Source: Streptomyces sp. ICBB 8177
GTDB lineage: Bacteria; Actinomycetota; Actinomycetes; Streptomycetales; Streptomycetaceae
Reading direction: 5' to 3'
NCBI RefSeq assembly: GCF_003144095.1
Contig: NZ_NSKH01000018.1
Coordinates: 441,965-505,964 of the forward strand
DNA length: 64,000 nt
In this document: in pieces, positions 53,819 through 62,792 of the stretch
Layout: each line of letters starts with the position of its first letter
Numbering within the stretch: the stretch's first letter is position 1
Made by a program: the position numbers and the translations under genes
The notes under the pieces: generated by a model
Seen by the model: the letters and a program-made list of their open reading frames with translations, nothing else
Database searches by the model: none
What the model was told of the DNA's origin: nothing

Positions 53819-54829
53819 TCACCAGGGCCCGGCCCCCGACGGGGGCCGGGCCTTCCGGTTGCCCGCCCCGGTGGCACCGGGACGCTTGACGGCCGCGCCG
53901 ACCAGCACGGTGTCGACCGACTGGATGCCCAGGCCGGAGATCTCCGCGCTGACGAAGCGGTAGAGCTCCTCCAGGTTCCGCGCCCAGACGGCCGCGTGCA
54001 GATTGGCGGGGCCGGTGGTGGCCAGCGCGCCGTGGACCGCGGGGTGCGCGGCCAACGCCCGGCCCGCGCGGTCCAGTTCGTCGGGCGGCACCCGCATCCA
54101 CAGGTTCGCGTCCACCATGAGGCCCAGCCTGCGCGCGTCGACCACGACATGGGTGCGCAGCCGACCGCGCCCGGCCAGTGCCGCCACCCGGCGCCGTACC
54201 GTCGAGTCGGGCAGCCCGGTCGCGGCGGCCAGGGCGGCGGCGGGGGCGCGGGCGTCGTCGGCGAGCGCGTCCAGCAGGAGGCGGTCGGTCGCGTCGACTT
54301 CGCCCTCCGGCGCCGAGGGCCGCTCGGGGGTCAGCGCGGCGCGCTCGGCGGGCGTGAGGACGTCGTGCCGCCAGTCGAAGGCGTCCCGGAAGACGTGCAG
54401 CACGGCCGCCGCCGTCACGTCGGTCACCGCGGTGGCCCTGGGCAACTGCTCGAAGACCAGCCGGTTGCGCGGCCCCGGCCCGGCCAGCGCGACCGCGCTG
54501 ATCTCGTCACCGGCCGCCGAGACGTCCACGAACGCGATGTCCTCGCGCGCCGCGAGCGCCGCGGTCACCGCGTCCAGCCGCCCGCGCAGCACCTTGACGC
54601 GCAGCAGCGTCACGCCGGAAGGATCCCGGTGCGCCGGCAGCGTGACCACTTTGACGATCCCGTCGGCCCGCAGCGCGGACCAGCGGCGGCGCACGGTGCG
54701 TGCTCCCATCCCCAGCACGTCGGCGGCGCGTTCGACGGCCAGCCGCCCGTCGCACTGGAGAGCCGCGACCAGCCGCTGATCGCGCTCATCGAGTATCCCG
54801 ATCGCCGCTTCCCTGTCCATGAAGGCCAT
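53819..54829 (-). CDS. Lrp/AsnC-family regulator with two HTH domains
   Basis: A 336-residue protein in which two Lrp/AsnC-type units are joined. The first HTH (DERDQRLVAALQCDGRLAVE, then VLGMGARTVRRRWSAL) and its effector-like half are followed by a second HTH (DATDRLLLDALADDARAPAA, LPDSTVRRRVAAL) and a second domain. Streptomyces have several such double regulators. Divergent from the monophosphatase-like gene, probably its target. Confidence 0.87.
   Translation of the reverse strand: MAFMDREAAIGILDERDQRLVAALQCDGRLAVERAADVLGMGARTVRRRWSALRADGIVKVVTLPAHRDPSGVTLLRVKVLRGRLDAVTAALAAREDIAFVDVSAAGDEISAVALAGPGPRNRLVFEQLPRATAVTDVTAAAVLHVFRDAFDWRHDVLTPAERAALTPERPSAPEGEVDATDRLLLDALADDARAPAAALAAATGLPDSTVRRRVAALAGRGRLRTHVVVDARRLGLMVDANLWMRVPPDELDRAGRALAAHPAVHGALATTGPANLHAAVWARNLEELYRFVSAEISGLGIQSVDTVLVGAAVKRPGATGAGNRKARPPSGAGPW
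53826..53852. terminator. Bidirectional terminator inside the 3' end of the AsnC gene
   Basis: GGCCCGGCCCCC and GGGGGCCGGGCC form a 12-bp stem with a three-base loop. It starts 29 bases after the second S53 stop and overlaps the last codons of the convergent AsnC gene. Confidence 0.7.
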
Positions 54830-54957
54830 TTTCGCTCACTCAGAGGTCCGGCAAGACCGGGCGGTTCGCCTCACAAGGGAGGCTTGTCGCACCGGGAGGG
54901 GCCCGCACCGGGCCCGGTCCCGAGGCATCCGTACCGCTACCGATCCGGAGGTTTCCC

Positions 54958-55794
54958 ATGACCGATGACGAACTGCTCGCGCCGATGACCGCGCTCGCCC
55001 GGCGAGTGGGCCGGGGACTGGTCGGCCGTCCGCTGCCGGAGCCGCGTCGCACGCCGGCCGAACTGGTGGCCGCGTTCGCCGCGGTGGACGCGCCCGTGTC
55101 GGCCCAACTGCGCGAGGAACTGAGCGAGTTGAGGCCGGTGGCGGCCTGGGCCGAGGAGTTGAGGACCGAACTGCCGGTCACCGGTGAGGCATGGGTGGTC
55201 GACGCGCTGGACGGCGCGGTGCAGTACCTGCACGGGATGCCGCACTGGTGCGTCAGCCTCGCGCTGGTCCGCGACCGAGTCCCGGTCGCCGCCGTGCTGT
55301 ACGCGCCGTACCTGGACGAGACCTACGCCGCCGCGCTGGGCCACGGCACCACCCGGGACGGCGTACCCGTGACCCCCTCGGCCAAGACCGATCCGGCCGG
55401 CGCCCTGCTGGCCTTCGCGCACCCGCCGTTCGTCGCCGGGCAGCCCGCCGCCATCACGAGGGCGGGCCGGGCGCTGAGCGCGGTGCTGCCGGTGGTCGGC
55501 GCGGTACGCAACCTCGGGGCGACCAGCTGGCAGATCGCGGACGTCGCCGCAGGACGCCTGGACGGCTTCGTGTCGTTCGGGGTCGATGACGGCAACCTGC
55601 TCGGCGCCGCCCTGCTCGCCCGCGAAGCCGGGGTGCGGGTCACCGACACCACGGGGAGGCCCTGGCGAGCCGGCGCCGACGGCTTCCTGGCCGCGGCGCC
55701 CTGGTTGCACGGCCGTCTCCTGGAAGCCATCGGGGAACCGGACGCGGGCGGCGACCGCGGGGCGGCCGGCGCCTGCCTTCTCGCGGCAGGGTGA
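54958..55794 (+). CDS. Inositol-monophosphatase-like phosphatase
   Basis: A 278-residue metal-dependent phosphatase fold. The central site is DALDGAVQYLHG (family D-x-x-D-G-x-x-N/Q-F/Y), keeping the two metal Asps, and the C-terminal site ADVAAGRLDGFVSF plus DDGNLLGAALLAREAG stands for the usual W-D-x-A-A-G. The acidic residue cluster near EE at residues 60-70 (ELRTEL) is changed, so activity on inositol phosphates is uncertain. Divergent from the AsnC regulator. Confidence 0.75.
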   Translation: MTDDELLAPMTALARRVGRGLVGRPLPEPRRTPAELVAAFAAVDAPVSAQLREELSELRPVAAWAEELRTELPVTGEAWVVDALDGAVQYLHGMPHWCVSLALVRDRVPVAAVLYAPYLDETYAAALGHGTTRDGVPVTPSAKTDPAGALLAFAHPPFVAGQPAAITRAGRALSAVLPVVGAVRNLGATSWQIADVAAGRLDGFVSFGVDDGNLLGAALLAREAGVRVTDTTGRPWRAGADGFLAAAPWLHGRLLEAIGEPDAGGDRGAAGACLLAAG

Positions 55795-55807
55795 AGTCGG
55801 TACGTCG

Positions 55808-56323
55808 CTAAGTCGACTGACCCAGTGGCTGCCGGGGAAGGGCCGCGTACGGGTCGCGGCCTCGGACGGCCAGGGCGTAGCGCTCGACCAGGCGGCCCAG
55901 GACCCGGACGGTGGCGTCGATGTCCGCGGCCTCGACGTCGTGCAGGGCGTGGCGCAGCTTCTCCTGATGTGCCTCGCGCAGGCGGAGCAGGGCCGAGGTG
56001 CCCTCGGGCGTGATGCTGATGTTGCGCGCTCTGCGGTCCACCGGGTCGGGGGACCGCTCCACCAGGCCCTGTTCGTGGAGCTGGGCGACCTGGCGGGTGA
56101 CGTGGGACGGCTCGACCAGCAGGCGTTCCGCCAGGTCTCCCACCCGGCAGATCCCGCCGTTCGCGGCCAGCGCCAGCAGCAGGTGGACGTCGGCGCGGCC
56201 GATCCTCACCCCGGCCTTGGCCTGGAGCCAGTCGTGCGCGGAGGGGCGGGTGAGCAGGTAGGACATCGCCGTCAGCACCTGCTGGAGTGCGGCCGTCGCG
56301 GCGTCGTCGGCGGGATCGGACAT
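55808..56323 (-). CDS. MarR-family transcriptional regulator
   Basis: A 171-residue MarR regulator. The winged helix reads DLAERLLVEPSHVTRQVAQLHEQGLVERS, here in two parts (DLAERLLVEPSHVTRQV and LHEQGLVERSPDPVDRRA), followed by the wing and dimer helices. Divergent from a P450 gene, with a TTAC...GTAA dyad between them. The effector is unknown; phenolic compounds are common in this family. Confidence 0.88.
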   Translation of the reverse strand: MSDPADDAATAALQQVLTAMSYLLTRPSAHDWLQAKAGVRIGRADVHLLLALAANGGICRVGDLAERLLVEPSHVTRQVAQLHEQGLVERSPDPVDRRARNISITPEGTSALLRLREAHQEKLRHALHDVEAADIDATVRVLGRLVERYALAVRGRDPYAALPRQPLGQST

Positions 56324-56469
56324 GCGAGGACTGTAGCGAGCGCGGGCCCGGCCGTCGTGACGCGTCCCCGGGTGAGCGGCGCGGCCGGGATGCGGAACCG
56401 GCCAACCTCGGTCCGGTGCTCACGGGGTCTATCCCCGTGCGGTGAACGGGAGTTAGCGTGACCGCGCAA

Positions 56470-56490
56470 TTACTTGCCTTTGTTAGGTAA
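56470..56490. promoter_or_regulatory. Dyad in the MarR/P450 intergenic region (candidate operator)
   Basis: TTACTT and AGGTAA are near-complementary arms around a nine-base centre (one mismatch), set between the MarR gene and the P450. AT-rich compared with neighbours. MarR sites often have TTGC/GCAA-like arms of this size. The 303-base gap otherwise holds no gene. Confidence 0.45.
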
Positions 56491-56626
56491 CCGGTTGGCC
56501 GGTCGGAAGCGGGTCGTCCGCGGTGCGGGAGGCGAGGACTGACCACGCGACGCCCGCACCGGGCCGACGTCTGTGCCCCGTCAGCCGCACCCGCGTACCG
56601 CACCGTTCGTGAAGGAGCCGCAAGCC

Positions 56627-57826
56627 ATGACGACCGCGCGACCCGTCACCCCGCTCAACTTCCCAGCCGAACGCGGCGGTTGCCCGTTCGCCCCGCCCCC
56701 CGCCTACGAGCGGGCCCGCGAGGAGGAACCGGTCAGCCAGGTCACGCTCTTCGACGGCACCCGCTGCTGGATGATCACCCGGCACGCGGACGTCAAGGCC
56801 GTCTTACGCGACCAGCGTTTCAGCGCCGACATCCGGCACCCGGGATTCCCGTTCATCAACGCCTCACGGCGAGCGTTGGTCTCCGGACAGCAGACCTTCA
56901 TCCGGCTCGACGACCCCGAGCACGCCCGGCTGCGGCGGATGCTCACCGCCGACTTCATGATCAAGAAGACCGAGGCGCTCCGCCCGCGCATCCAGGGCAT
57001 CGTGGACGAGTTCCTCGACCGCATGATCGCGCACGGTTCGCCCGCCGACCTGGTGACCGACTTCGCCCTGCCGATCCCGTCGCTGGTCATCTGCCTGCTG
57101 CTCGGCGTCGACTACGCCGACCACACGTTCTTCCAGGAACGCAGCCGGACCCTGCTGAACAACGAGGCCGCCGTCGATGACGTGGCGCGGGCCAGGGACG
57201 AACTGGTCGACTACCTGGCCGAGTTGGCGGAGCGCAAGCGCCGCTCCCCCGACGACTCGATCATCAGCCGACTGGTGGCGCGCGGCGAACTGACCGAGCG
57301 GGAGGTTGCCTCCACCGGCATGCTGCTGCTGGTCGCGGGGCACGAGACCACCGCCAACATGACCGCCCTGTCCACCCTGGTGCTGCTGCGCGAGCCCGAG
57401 CAGCTGACCAGGCTGCGGGCCCAGCCCGCACTGCTCAAGGGCGCCGTCGAGGAACTGCTGCGCTACCTCAGCATCATCCAGACCGGCCTGCCCCGGGTCG
57501 CCACCGAGGACATCACCATCGGCGGGCGGACCATCAGGGCCGGCGAGGGGGTGCTGTGCATGCTCGCCACCGCCAACCGCGACGAGGCCGCCTTCGCGGA
57601 CGCCGGCCGGCTCGACGTCGCCCGCGAGGCGCGCCGTCACGTGGCGTTCGGCTTCGGGGTCCACCAGTGCCTCGGACAGCCGCTCGCCCGCGTCGAGTTG
57701 CAGATCGCGCTGGAGACCCTCTTGCGGAGGCTGCCGACGCTGCGGCTGGCCGTTCCGTTCGAGGAGATCCGCTACCGCGACGACATGGTGGTGTACGGCG
57801 TCCGCGAACTTCCGGTCGCCTGGTAG
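56627..57826 (+). CDS. Cytochrome P450
   Basis: A 399-residue class I bacterial P450, close to the CYP105/CYP107 group in build. Landmarks: the oxygen-binding AGHETT (237-242), the K-helix ELLR (E276-R279) and the haem loop FGFGVHQCLG with C348. Substrate unknown; no ferredoxin or biosynthetic gene is nearby, so it depends on electron partners elsewhere. GAAGGAG precedes ATG by nine bases. Divergent from a MarR gene. Confidence 0.94.
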   Translation: MTTARPVTPLNFPAERGGCPFAPPPAYERAREEEPVSQVTLFDGTRCWMITRHADVKAVLRDQRFSADIRHPGFPFINASRRALVSGQQTFIRLDDPEHARLRRMLTADFMIKKTEALRPRIQGIVDEFLDRMIAHGSPADLVTDFALPIPSLVICLLLGVDYADHTFFQERSRTLLNNEAAVDDVARARDELVDYLAELAERKRRSPDDSIISRLVARGELTEREVASTGMLLLVAGHETTANMTALSTLVLLREPEQLTRLRAQPALLKGAVEELLRYLSIIQTGLPRVATEDITIGGRTIRAGEGVLCMLATANRDEAAFADAGRLDVAREARRHVAFGFGVHQCLGQPLARVELQIALETLLRRLPTLRLAVPFEEIRYRDDMVVYGVRELPVAW

Positions 57827-57842
57827 GGGTTGGCACGATGGC

Positions 57843-57871
57843 GGTGGCCCGGGGCGGCGCCCCGGGCCACC
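57843..57871. terminator. Terminator between P450 and the trypsin-like gene
   Basis: GGTGGCCCGGGGC pairs with GCCCCGGGCCACC (13-bp stem, three-base loop) between two convergent genes, serving both. Confidence 0.78.
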
Positions 57872-57881
57872 GGGAAGCCGG

Positions 57882-58829
57882 TCAGGAGGCCGGCCCGGCA
57901 GGCGGGTCGCCGTGGACCGCGTGCGCGTACAGCCGCGACAGGTCGGCGGTGAAGTAGGCGCTGTAGGAGATGTCCGGGGTGTCACCGCCGGTGTGGTAGC
58001 CGCCGATCACCCCGATCACCGCGAAGCCGTGGGACGCGCGCACCAGGAAGGGTCCGCCCGACGTGCCGTTCACGTAGCCCGCGCACCCGATCTCCAGGAA
58101 GTCGCCGGGCGCGTTCGGGTCGGTGCTGGTGTAACGGCGGGTGGACGACCAGCAGTCCAGCGGCTCGGGCCCGGTCGTGTCGCTGTAGCCGGGGTAGCCG
58201 ACCAGCCGGACGGCGCGGTGGGCGTAGCCCGGATACGTCATCAGGTCGAAGCCGCCTACGACGTCCTGCACCTGGCGGCCGTCCGCGCGGGGCTCCAGCC
58301 GGGAGAGCGAGTAGTCCCAGCGGGCACCCTCGCCGGAACCCAGGGTGTAGTACCGCTGGTCGATGTAGACCGCCTCCACGGGGAAGACGCCGTAGGGCTT
58401 GAGACCGTCGTGGTACATCGGCACGAACGCCAGGTCCTTCTTCGCCCCTGCGTGGGTGAGGCAGTGCCCCGCGCTGATCACCAGGTCGCGCACCGGGCTG
58501 CGGACCACGGTGGCCCCGCAGGAGCGGTCCTGGTTCTGGCCGTCGGTCCAGAAGAACGTGCCGACCTGCGGCAGCCCGGGGAACGGGTGGCTCGGCGGCA
58601 CCGGGACGGTACCCGCCCGGGACACCGGGCCGGGGACGGCGTCGTCCTGGGGCCGGGCCGAGCGCATGCGTCCCGCGGTCCAGTAGGCGTCGTCGGCGAC
58701 GGCGGCGGAGCCACGGCCGTGCGGGCGTCCGGCGGCGTCGGCGGCGGGAGCCTGGGCAAGACAGGCCGTCAGGCCCAGCAGCAGGGCGGACAGGGCGGGC
58801 AACGCACGAGAGGAGCGTGAGCGGCGCAT
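57882..58829 (-). CDS. Secreted trypsin-like serine peptidase
   Basis: A 315-residue exported protease of the V8/trypsin type. A signal peptide LPALSALLLGLTACLAQAPAA is followed by a long disordered segment, then the catalytic His in VISAGHCL, the Asp in WDYSLSRLEP and the Ser in GYVNGTSGGPFLV. The cysteines in DRSCGAT and GHC, and in DCWSS and GCAGY, suggest disulfides. GGAAGGAAG precedes ATG 58829. The 58830-59194 gap to the methyltransferase gene holds no gene that I can see. Confidence 0.9.
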   Translation of the reverse strand: MRRSRSSRALPALSALLLGLTACLAQAPAADAAGRPHGRGSAAVADDAYWTAGRMRSARPQDDAVPGPVSRAGTVPVPPSHPFPGLPQVGTFFWTDGQNQDRSCGATVVRSPVRDLVISAGHCLTHAGAKKDLAFVPMYHDGLKPYGVFPVEAVYIDQRYYTLGSGEGARWDYSLSRLEPRADGRQVQDVVGGFDLMTYPGYAHRAVRLVGYPGYSDTTGPEPLDCWSSTRRYTSTDPNAPGDFLEIGCAGYVNGTSGGPFLVRASHGFAVIGVIGGYHTGGDTPDISYSAYFTADLSRLYAHAVHGDPPAGPAS

Positions 58830-59194
58830 GGACTTCCTTCCGGCAGGCACGGACGGACGACGGCGTCGGGCGCGGCGCGAGACCCGGAGCGCACGGCCGG
58901 GGGAGCGGGGGACACGGAGTACGAGCACTCCGAGGCGTTCCGGGAATCGCGTTGTCAACTCACCATGTACACAGCGCCCTCGACAACACCGCCAACGCCG
59001 CGTGAACGCCCCCGGGCGCCCCACAGACGGCCTAGCGGCGACGGCCGGCCGGGGTCCCGCGACCGGACGACCGGCGTCGCGTCACGGCGGCCCGCCGCCT
59101 GCTGAGCGGCTGAATCACCCGTTCGATGGGCATGGAATGCTTGACATGCCGTCACCATTACCGCCACCCCGAGGGACAGGAAGCCCGGACAGAC

Positions 59195-59986
59195 ATGGTC
59201 AGAGCAGATCTGGAGAAGAACCCCGCCGAGGTCGCCGCGATGTTCGACGAGGTCGCGCTCGGCTACGACCGCACCCGCGCCCGGCTGTGGCTGGGCCGGA
59301 TGAACAGCTGGGGACGCCGCATGGCGCGGGCGGCCGGTGCGCGGCCCGGCCGCCGGATCCTCGACGTCGCCGCGGGCACCGGGACGTCCGGTATGGCACT
59401 GACCGCCGAAGGTGCTTCCGTGGTGGCCTGCGACTTCTCCGAGGGCATGCTCGCGATCGGCCGGCGGCGCCACCCGGCCATGGACTTCGTCGTCGGCGAC
59501 GGGCACCGACTGCCCTTCGCGGACGGCTCCTTCGACGCGGTCACCATCTCCTTCGGACTGCGCAACGTCACCGACCCCGAGTCGGTGCTCGGCGAGATGC
59601 TGCGGGTGACCCGGCCCGGCGGGGTGCTGACCGTCTGCGAGTTCAGCCTGCCGGTCACGCCGGTGCGCCGGGCCCTGTTCACCGCGTACCTGCGGTGGAT
59701 CGTGCCGATGACCGGGCGCCGGGTGAGCAGCAACCCGGAGGCGTACGTCTATCTGGCCGAATCCATACGTGACTGGCCCTCCCCGGACCGTCTCGCGGGA
59801 CGTATCGCCGCCGCCGGCTGGCAGCGGGTGCGCTGGCGTGCGCTGGACGGCGGCGTGGTCCACCTGCACACGGCGGTCGCCGGTCCTCGCGGTGGACGGC
59901 AGGAGGTTCCGGGCACGGGCGCGGGCACCGCGGTGGGCGCCGGGGTCAGCGGCGGGGCGGAACGTTCCGCCGGAGCGGCCGGGTAG
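59195..59986 (+). CDS. UbiE/MenG-type quinone methyltransferase
   Basis: A 263-residue SAM methyltransferase with the SAM-binding motif ILDVAAGTGTSG, the next block VVACDFSEGML and the UbiE family stretch SFGLRNVTDP, then LPVTPVRRALFTAYLRWIVP. This build matches demethylmenaquinone methyltransferase. Streptomycetes already carry a menG elsewhere, so this may be a paralogue. The C-terminus is a low-complexity Gly/Ala tail. Ribosome site is weak before ATG 59195; ATG 59126 is an in-frame alternative. Confidence 0.82.
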   Translation: MVRADLEKNPAEVAAMFDEVALGYDRTRARLWLGRMNSWGRRMARAAGARPGRRILDVAAGTGTSGMALTAEGASVVACDFSEGMLAIGRRRHPAMDFVVGDGHRLPFADGSFDAVTISFGLRNVTDPESVLGEMLRVTRPGGVLTVCEFSLPVTPVRRALFTAYLRWIVPMTGRRVSSNPEAYVYLAESIRDWPSPDRLAGRIAAAGWQRVRWRALDGGVVHLHTAVAGPRGGRQEVPGTGAGTAVGAGVSGGAERSAGAAG

Positions 59987-60175
59987 CGGCGGCGCGGCTC
60001 GGTGGGCGGACCGCGGAGACGGGGGACGAGGACCGCGCGTTGCGCCGTGCGCGCTTCGCATTCACCTGTTCGAGCGGTCTGGCGCGACGCCGGACGAGGT
60101 CACGCGTTGGACAGGGTCCCCGCCGGTCACGGTTGGGGACAGCCACTGTTTTCGCGTGTGAAAGGACTTGAGAGC

Positions 60176-60415
60176 ATGTCGCGTATCGCCAAGGCCCTCG
60201 TGGTGACCGCAGCTGCCGGAGCCGCCGTTTCCGGTTCCGCCGGGTTCGCCATGGCCGACGCCGGGGCCCAGGGCGCCGCGGTGCAGTCCCCGGGCGTCGT
60301 CTCGGGCAACGTCATCCAGGTGCCGGTGCACGTGCCGGTCAACGTCTGCGGTAACACCATCGACGTGATCGGTGTCCTGAACCCGGCGTTCGGCAACACC
60401 TGCGCCAACGGCTGA
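60176..60415 (+). CDS. Short chaplin (hydrophobic aerial-hypha surface protein)
   Basis: A 79-residue secreted protein with a signal peptide (ALVVTAAAGAAVSGSAGFAMA) and a single chaplin domain: GNVIQVPVHVPVNVCGNTID then VIGVLNPAFGNTCANG, with the two conserved Cys. Chaplins assemble into amyloid films that let aerial hyphae leave the medium. Seen only in morphologically complex actinomycetes, so it supports the organism call. AAAGGA precedes ATG by nine bases. Followed by a hairpin terminator. Confidence 0.94.
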   Translation: MSRIAKALVVTAAAGAAVSGSAGFAMADAGAQGAAVQSPGVVSGNVIQVPVHVPVNVCGNTIDVIGVLNPAFGNTCANG

Positions 60416-60445
60416 AGCCGCGCGGGGCGCTGACCCCGCGGCACA

Positions 60446-60472
60446 GGGCGGGCCGCCGCTGGCGGCCCGCCC
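60446..60472 (+). terminator. Terminator after the chaplin gene
   Basis: GGGCGGGCCGCC pairs with GGCGGCCCGCCC (12-bp stem, three-base loop), followed by TTCGTGT. The 60473-60652 stretch holds no gene. Confidence 0.8.
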
Positions 60473-60652
60473 TTCGTGTGTCCGCCCCCGGCGGCCCGCA
60501 TCGACCGATCGGTCGATGCGCCGTCTCCACCGACCGCCGCCCACCCGTGGCCGTACGGCCGACCGCGGTGGCCGCCCGCCGGCCGGAGAGTGCGGCGCAG
60601 GCGGCGCCGCGCGACGCGGGCGGGGGGCGAACAGCCGTAATTGTAAGGAGTC

Positions 60653-60681
60653 TTGACAGTCCGTTGGTCTAGTCCAATCAT
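60653..60681 (+). promoter_or_regulatory. Chitinase promoter
   Basis: TTGACA (60653-60658), a 17-base spacer, AATCAT (60676-60681). A dre-like palindrome sits in the spacer, so repressor binding would block polymerase. Confidence 0.6.
60664..60677. promoter_or_regulatory. dre-like operator in the chitinase promoter
   Basis: TTGGTCTAGTCCAA, 11 of 12 core bases match the DasR operator TGGTCTAGACCA. A further TGGTCC follows at 60681. Streptomyces chitinase genes are controlled by DasR and by direct repeats of TGGTCC-like elements. Compare with the site at 7146-7159. Confidence 0.7.
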
Positions 60682-60731
60682 GGTCCGCATTGCGCCGCTC
60701 CACGCGCTCTTCCACCCTGCTGGGAGCAGAC

Positions 60732-62495
60732 ATGATTCGACTCAGATCGATCCGGGCCGCCGCGACCGCGCTGGTCACCACAGCGGCCTCCGCCGGACTG
60801 CTCATGACCTCCGGGGGCGCCGCGCACGCGGCGGCGCCCACCCCGTTGCCCGCCCACGTCTTCGCCCCGTACTTCGAGGCCTACAACGGCGACAGCCCCG
60901 CCCAGCTGGCCTCCGCCTCCGGCAACAAGTACCTGACGATGGCGTTCATCCAGACCAACGCCAAGGGGTCGTGCACCCCGTACTGGGACGGCGACACCAG
61001 CACCCCCATCGCCTCGTCCACCTACGGCAGCGACATCTCCACCATCCAGGCGGGCGGCGGCGACGTCATCCCGTCCTTCGGCGGCTACGCGGCCGACGAC
61101 GGCGGCACCGACATCGCCGACAGCTGCACCGACGTCTCCCAGATAGCCGCCGCGTACGAGAAGGTCATCACCACCTACAACGTCAGCCGCATCGACCTCG
61201 ACACCGAGGACAACTCGCTGACCGACACCGCGGGCATCGACCGCCGCAACAAGGCCATCAAGGAGGTGGAGGACTGGGCGACGGCCAACAACCGCACCGT
61301 GCAGTTCTCCTACACCCTGCCCACCACCACCAGCGGTCTGGCGAGCAGCGGACTGGCCGTGCTGAAGAACGCGGTCTCCAACGGGGCGCGCGTCGACGTC
61401 GTCAACATCATGACGTTCGACTACTACGACGGCGCCACCCACGAGATGGCGAACGACACCGAGTCCGCAGCCGCCGGACTGGTCGGCCAGCTCGCGAGCC
61501 TGTACCCGGCGAAGACCCAGGCGCAGCTGTGGGCCATGGTCGGCGTCACCGAGATGCCCGGCATCGACGACTACGGCGCCGCCGAGACGTTCACCACCGC
61601 GGACGCGGCGACCGTGGAGAACTGGGCGGTCTCCAAGGGCATCAGCACCCTGTCGTTCTGGGCCCTCCAGCGAGACAACGGCGGCTGCCCGGGCACCGGC
61701 GGCTCCGACACCTGCTCGGGCATCAGCCAGGACCAGTGGTACTTCAGCCACACCTTCGAGCCGTTCACCAGTGGCGGCGGCGTCACCCCGCCGCCGGTCG
61801 GCAACGACTTCTCGGTCTCGGCGTCGCCCTCCTCCGGCTCCGTCGCCCCGGGCGGCACGGCGACCGCCACCATCGGCACCTCCGTCACCTCCGGCTCCGC
61901 GCAGTCGGTCGCTCTCACCGCGTCCGGCGCGCCGGCGGGCGTGACCGTCTCCCTCAGCCCCACCTCGGTCACCGCGGGCGGCTCCTCCACGCTGACCGCG
62001 ACCGTCGGCTCCTCGGTGGCCGCGGGCAGCTACCCCATCACCGTGACCGGCACCGCCGCCTCCGGCAGCCACTCCGCCACCTACACCCTGACGGTCACCG
62101 GCTCCGGCACCGGATCGGGCTCGCTGACCAACGGCGGGTTCGAGAGCGGCAGCAGCCCGTGGACCTGCGCGAGCGGCAGCACGGTGGTCTCCACCCCCGT
62201 GCATTCCGGCAGCCACGCCCTCCAGGTCACGCCCACCTCCAGCACCACCGGTGAGTGCGACCAGTCCGTCACCCTCAAGCCGAACACCAGCTACACGCTA
62301 ACCGGCTGGGTGCAGGGCTCCTACGCGTACATCGGCGTCAGCGGCGGGGCGACCGCCAGCACCTGGACGAACTCCAGCGGCTGGACCAAGCTCACCGTGC
62401 CCTTCACCACCGGCTCCTCCGGCACCGTCACGGTCTACGTGCACGGCTGGTACGGCCAGGGCGACGTCTACGCGGACGACTTCTCGCTCAGCTGA
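60732..62495 (+). CDS. Secreted GH18 chitinase with Ig-like and carbohydrate-binding domains
   Basis: A 587-residue exported enzyme. The signal peptide ([19 protein letters not shown]) is followed by a GH18 barrel with the catalytic stretch IDLDTE (D155, D157, E159), PSFGGYA and [26 protein letters not shown] linker leads to an Ig-like repeat module, then a C-terminal jelly-roll ([13 protein letters not shown], then [14 protein letters not shown]) that likely binds polysaccharide. The Asp before the classic D-x-D-x-E is Ser. Hydrolyses chitin outside the cell. Confidence 0.93.
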   Translation: MIRLRSIRAAATALVTTAASAGLLMTSGGAAHAAAPTPLPAHVFAPYFEAYNGDSPAQLASASGNKYLTMAFIQTNAKGSCTPYWDGDTSTPIASSTYGSDISTIQAGGGDVIPSFGGYAADDGGTDIADSCTDVSQIAAAYEKVITTYNVSRIDLDTEDNSLTDTAGIDRRNKAIKEVEDWATANNRTVQFSYTLPTTTSGLASSGLAVLKNAVSNGARVDVVNIMTFDYYDGATHEMANDTESAAAGLVGQLASLYPAKTQAQLWAMVGVTEMPGIDDYGAAETFTTADAATVENWAVSKGISTLSFWALQRDNGGCPGTGGSDTCSGISQDQWYFSHTFEPFTSGGGVTPPPVGNDFSVSASPSSGSVAPGGTATATIGTSVTSGSAQSVALTASGAPAGVTVSLSPTSVTAGGSSTLTATVGSSVAAGSYPITVTGTAASGSHSATYTLTVTGSGTGSGSLTNGGFESGSSPWTCASGSTVVSTPVHSGSHALQVTPTSSTTGECDQSVTLKPNTSYTLTGWVQGSYAYIGVSGGATASTWTNSSGWTKLTVPFTTGSSGTVTVYVHGWYGQGDVYADDFSLS

Positions 62496-62516
62496 CGACC
62501 GCGACCGGCACCGCCA

Positions 62517-62555
62517 CCGAGGGCCCGCGGGGGAACGCTCTCCGCGGGCCCTCGG
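62517..62555 (+). terminator. Terminator after the chitinase gene
   Basis: CCGAGGGCCCGCGG pairs with CCGCGGGCCCTCGG (14-bp stem, 11-base loop), 21 bases after the stop. The 62556-62792 gap to the LCP gene has no gene. Confidence 0.8.
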
Positions 62556-62792
62556 CACGTGCCCCCGCGCGCCCGGACGGGCTCCGTCCGGGCCCCCGTC
62601 ACCCGGATGACGCAGCCTGCCGCAAGGCGTCGCGGCGCGCTCGGCGCACGCCCCCTGCCTCCCGCGAACGGCCCTGGCCCCGCGCGCCGAGCGCCCGGCT
62701 GGCGGACAATCTTCGCATCGACCACCGACGCGCCGTGACAGGAGGAGCCGAGGACCGGCCGGGGGCGACGACCAGCGGACGAGGGCAGGTGG

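Noticed and set aside
58940-58965. TTGACA/TACATG-like elements before the trypsin-like gene as a promoter
   Set aside because: Spacing between possible hexamers is wrong on both strands.
60678-62216. A 512-codon open frame opposite the chitinase
   Set aside because: Composition (Gly/Arg/Val repeats) follows from the Thr/Ser/Ala-rich chitinase codons; no start signal or motif.
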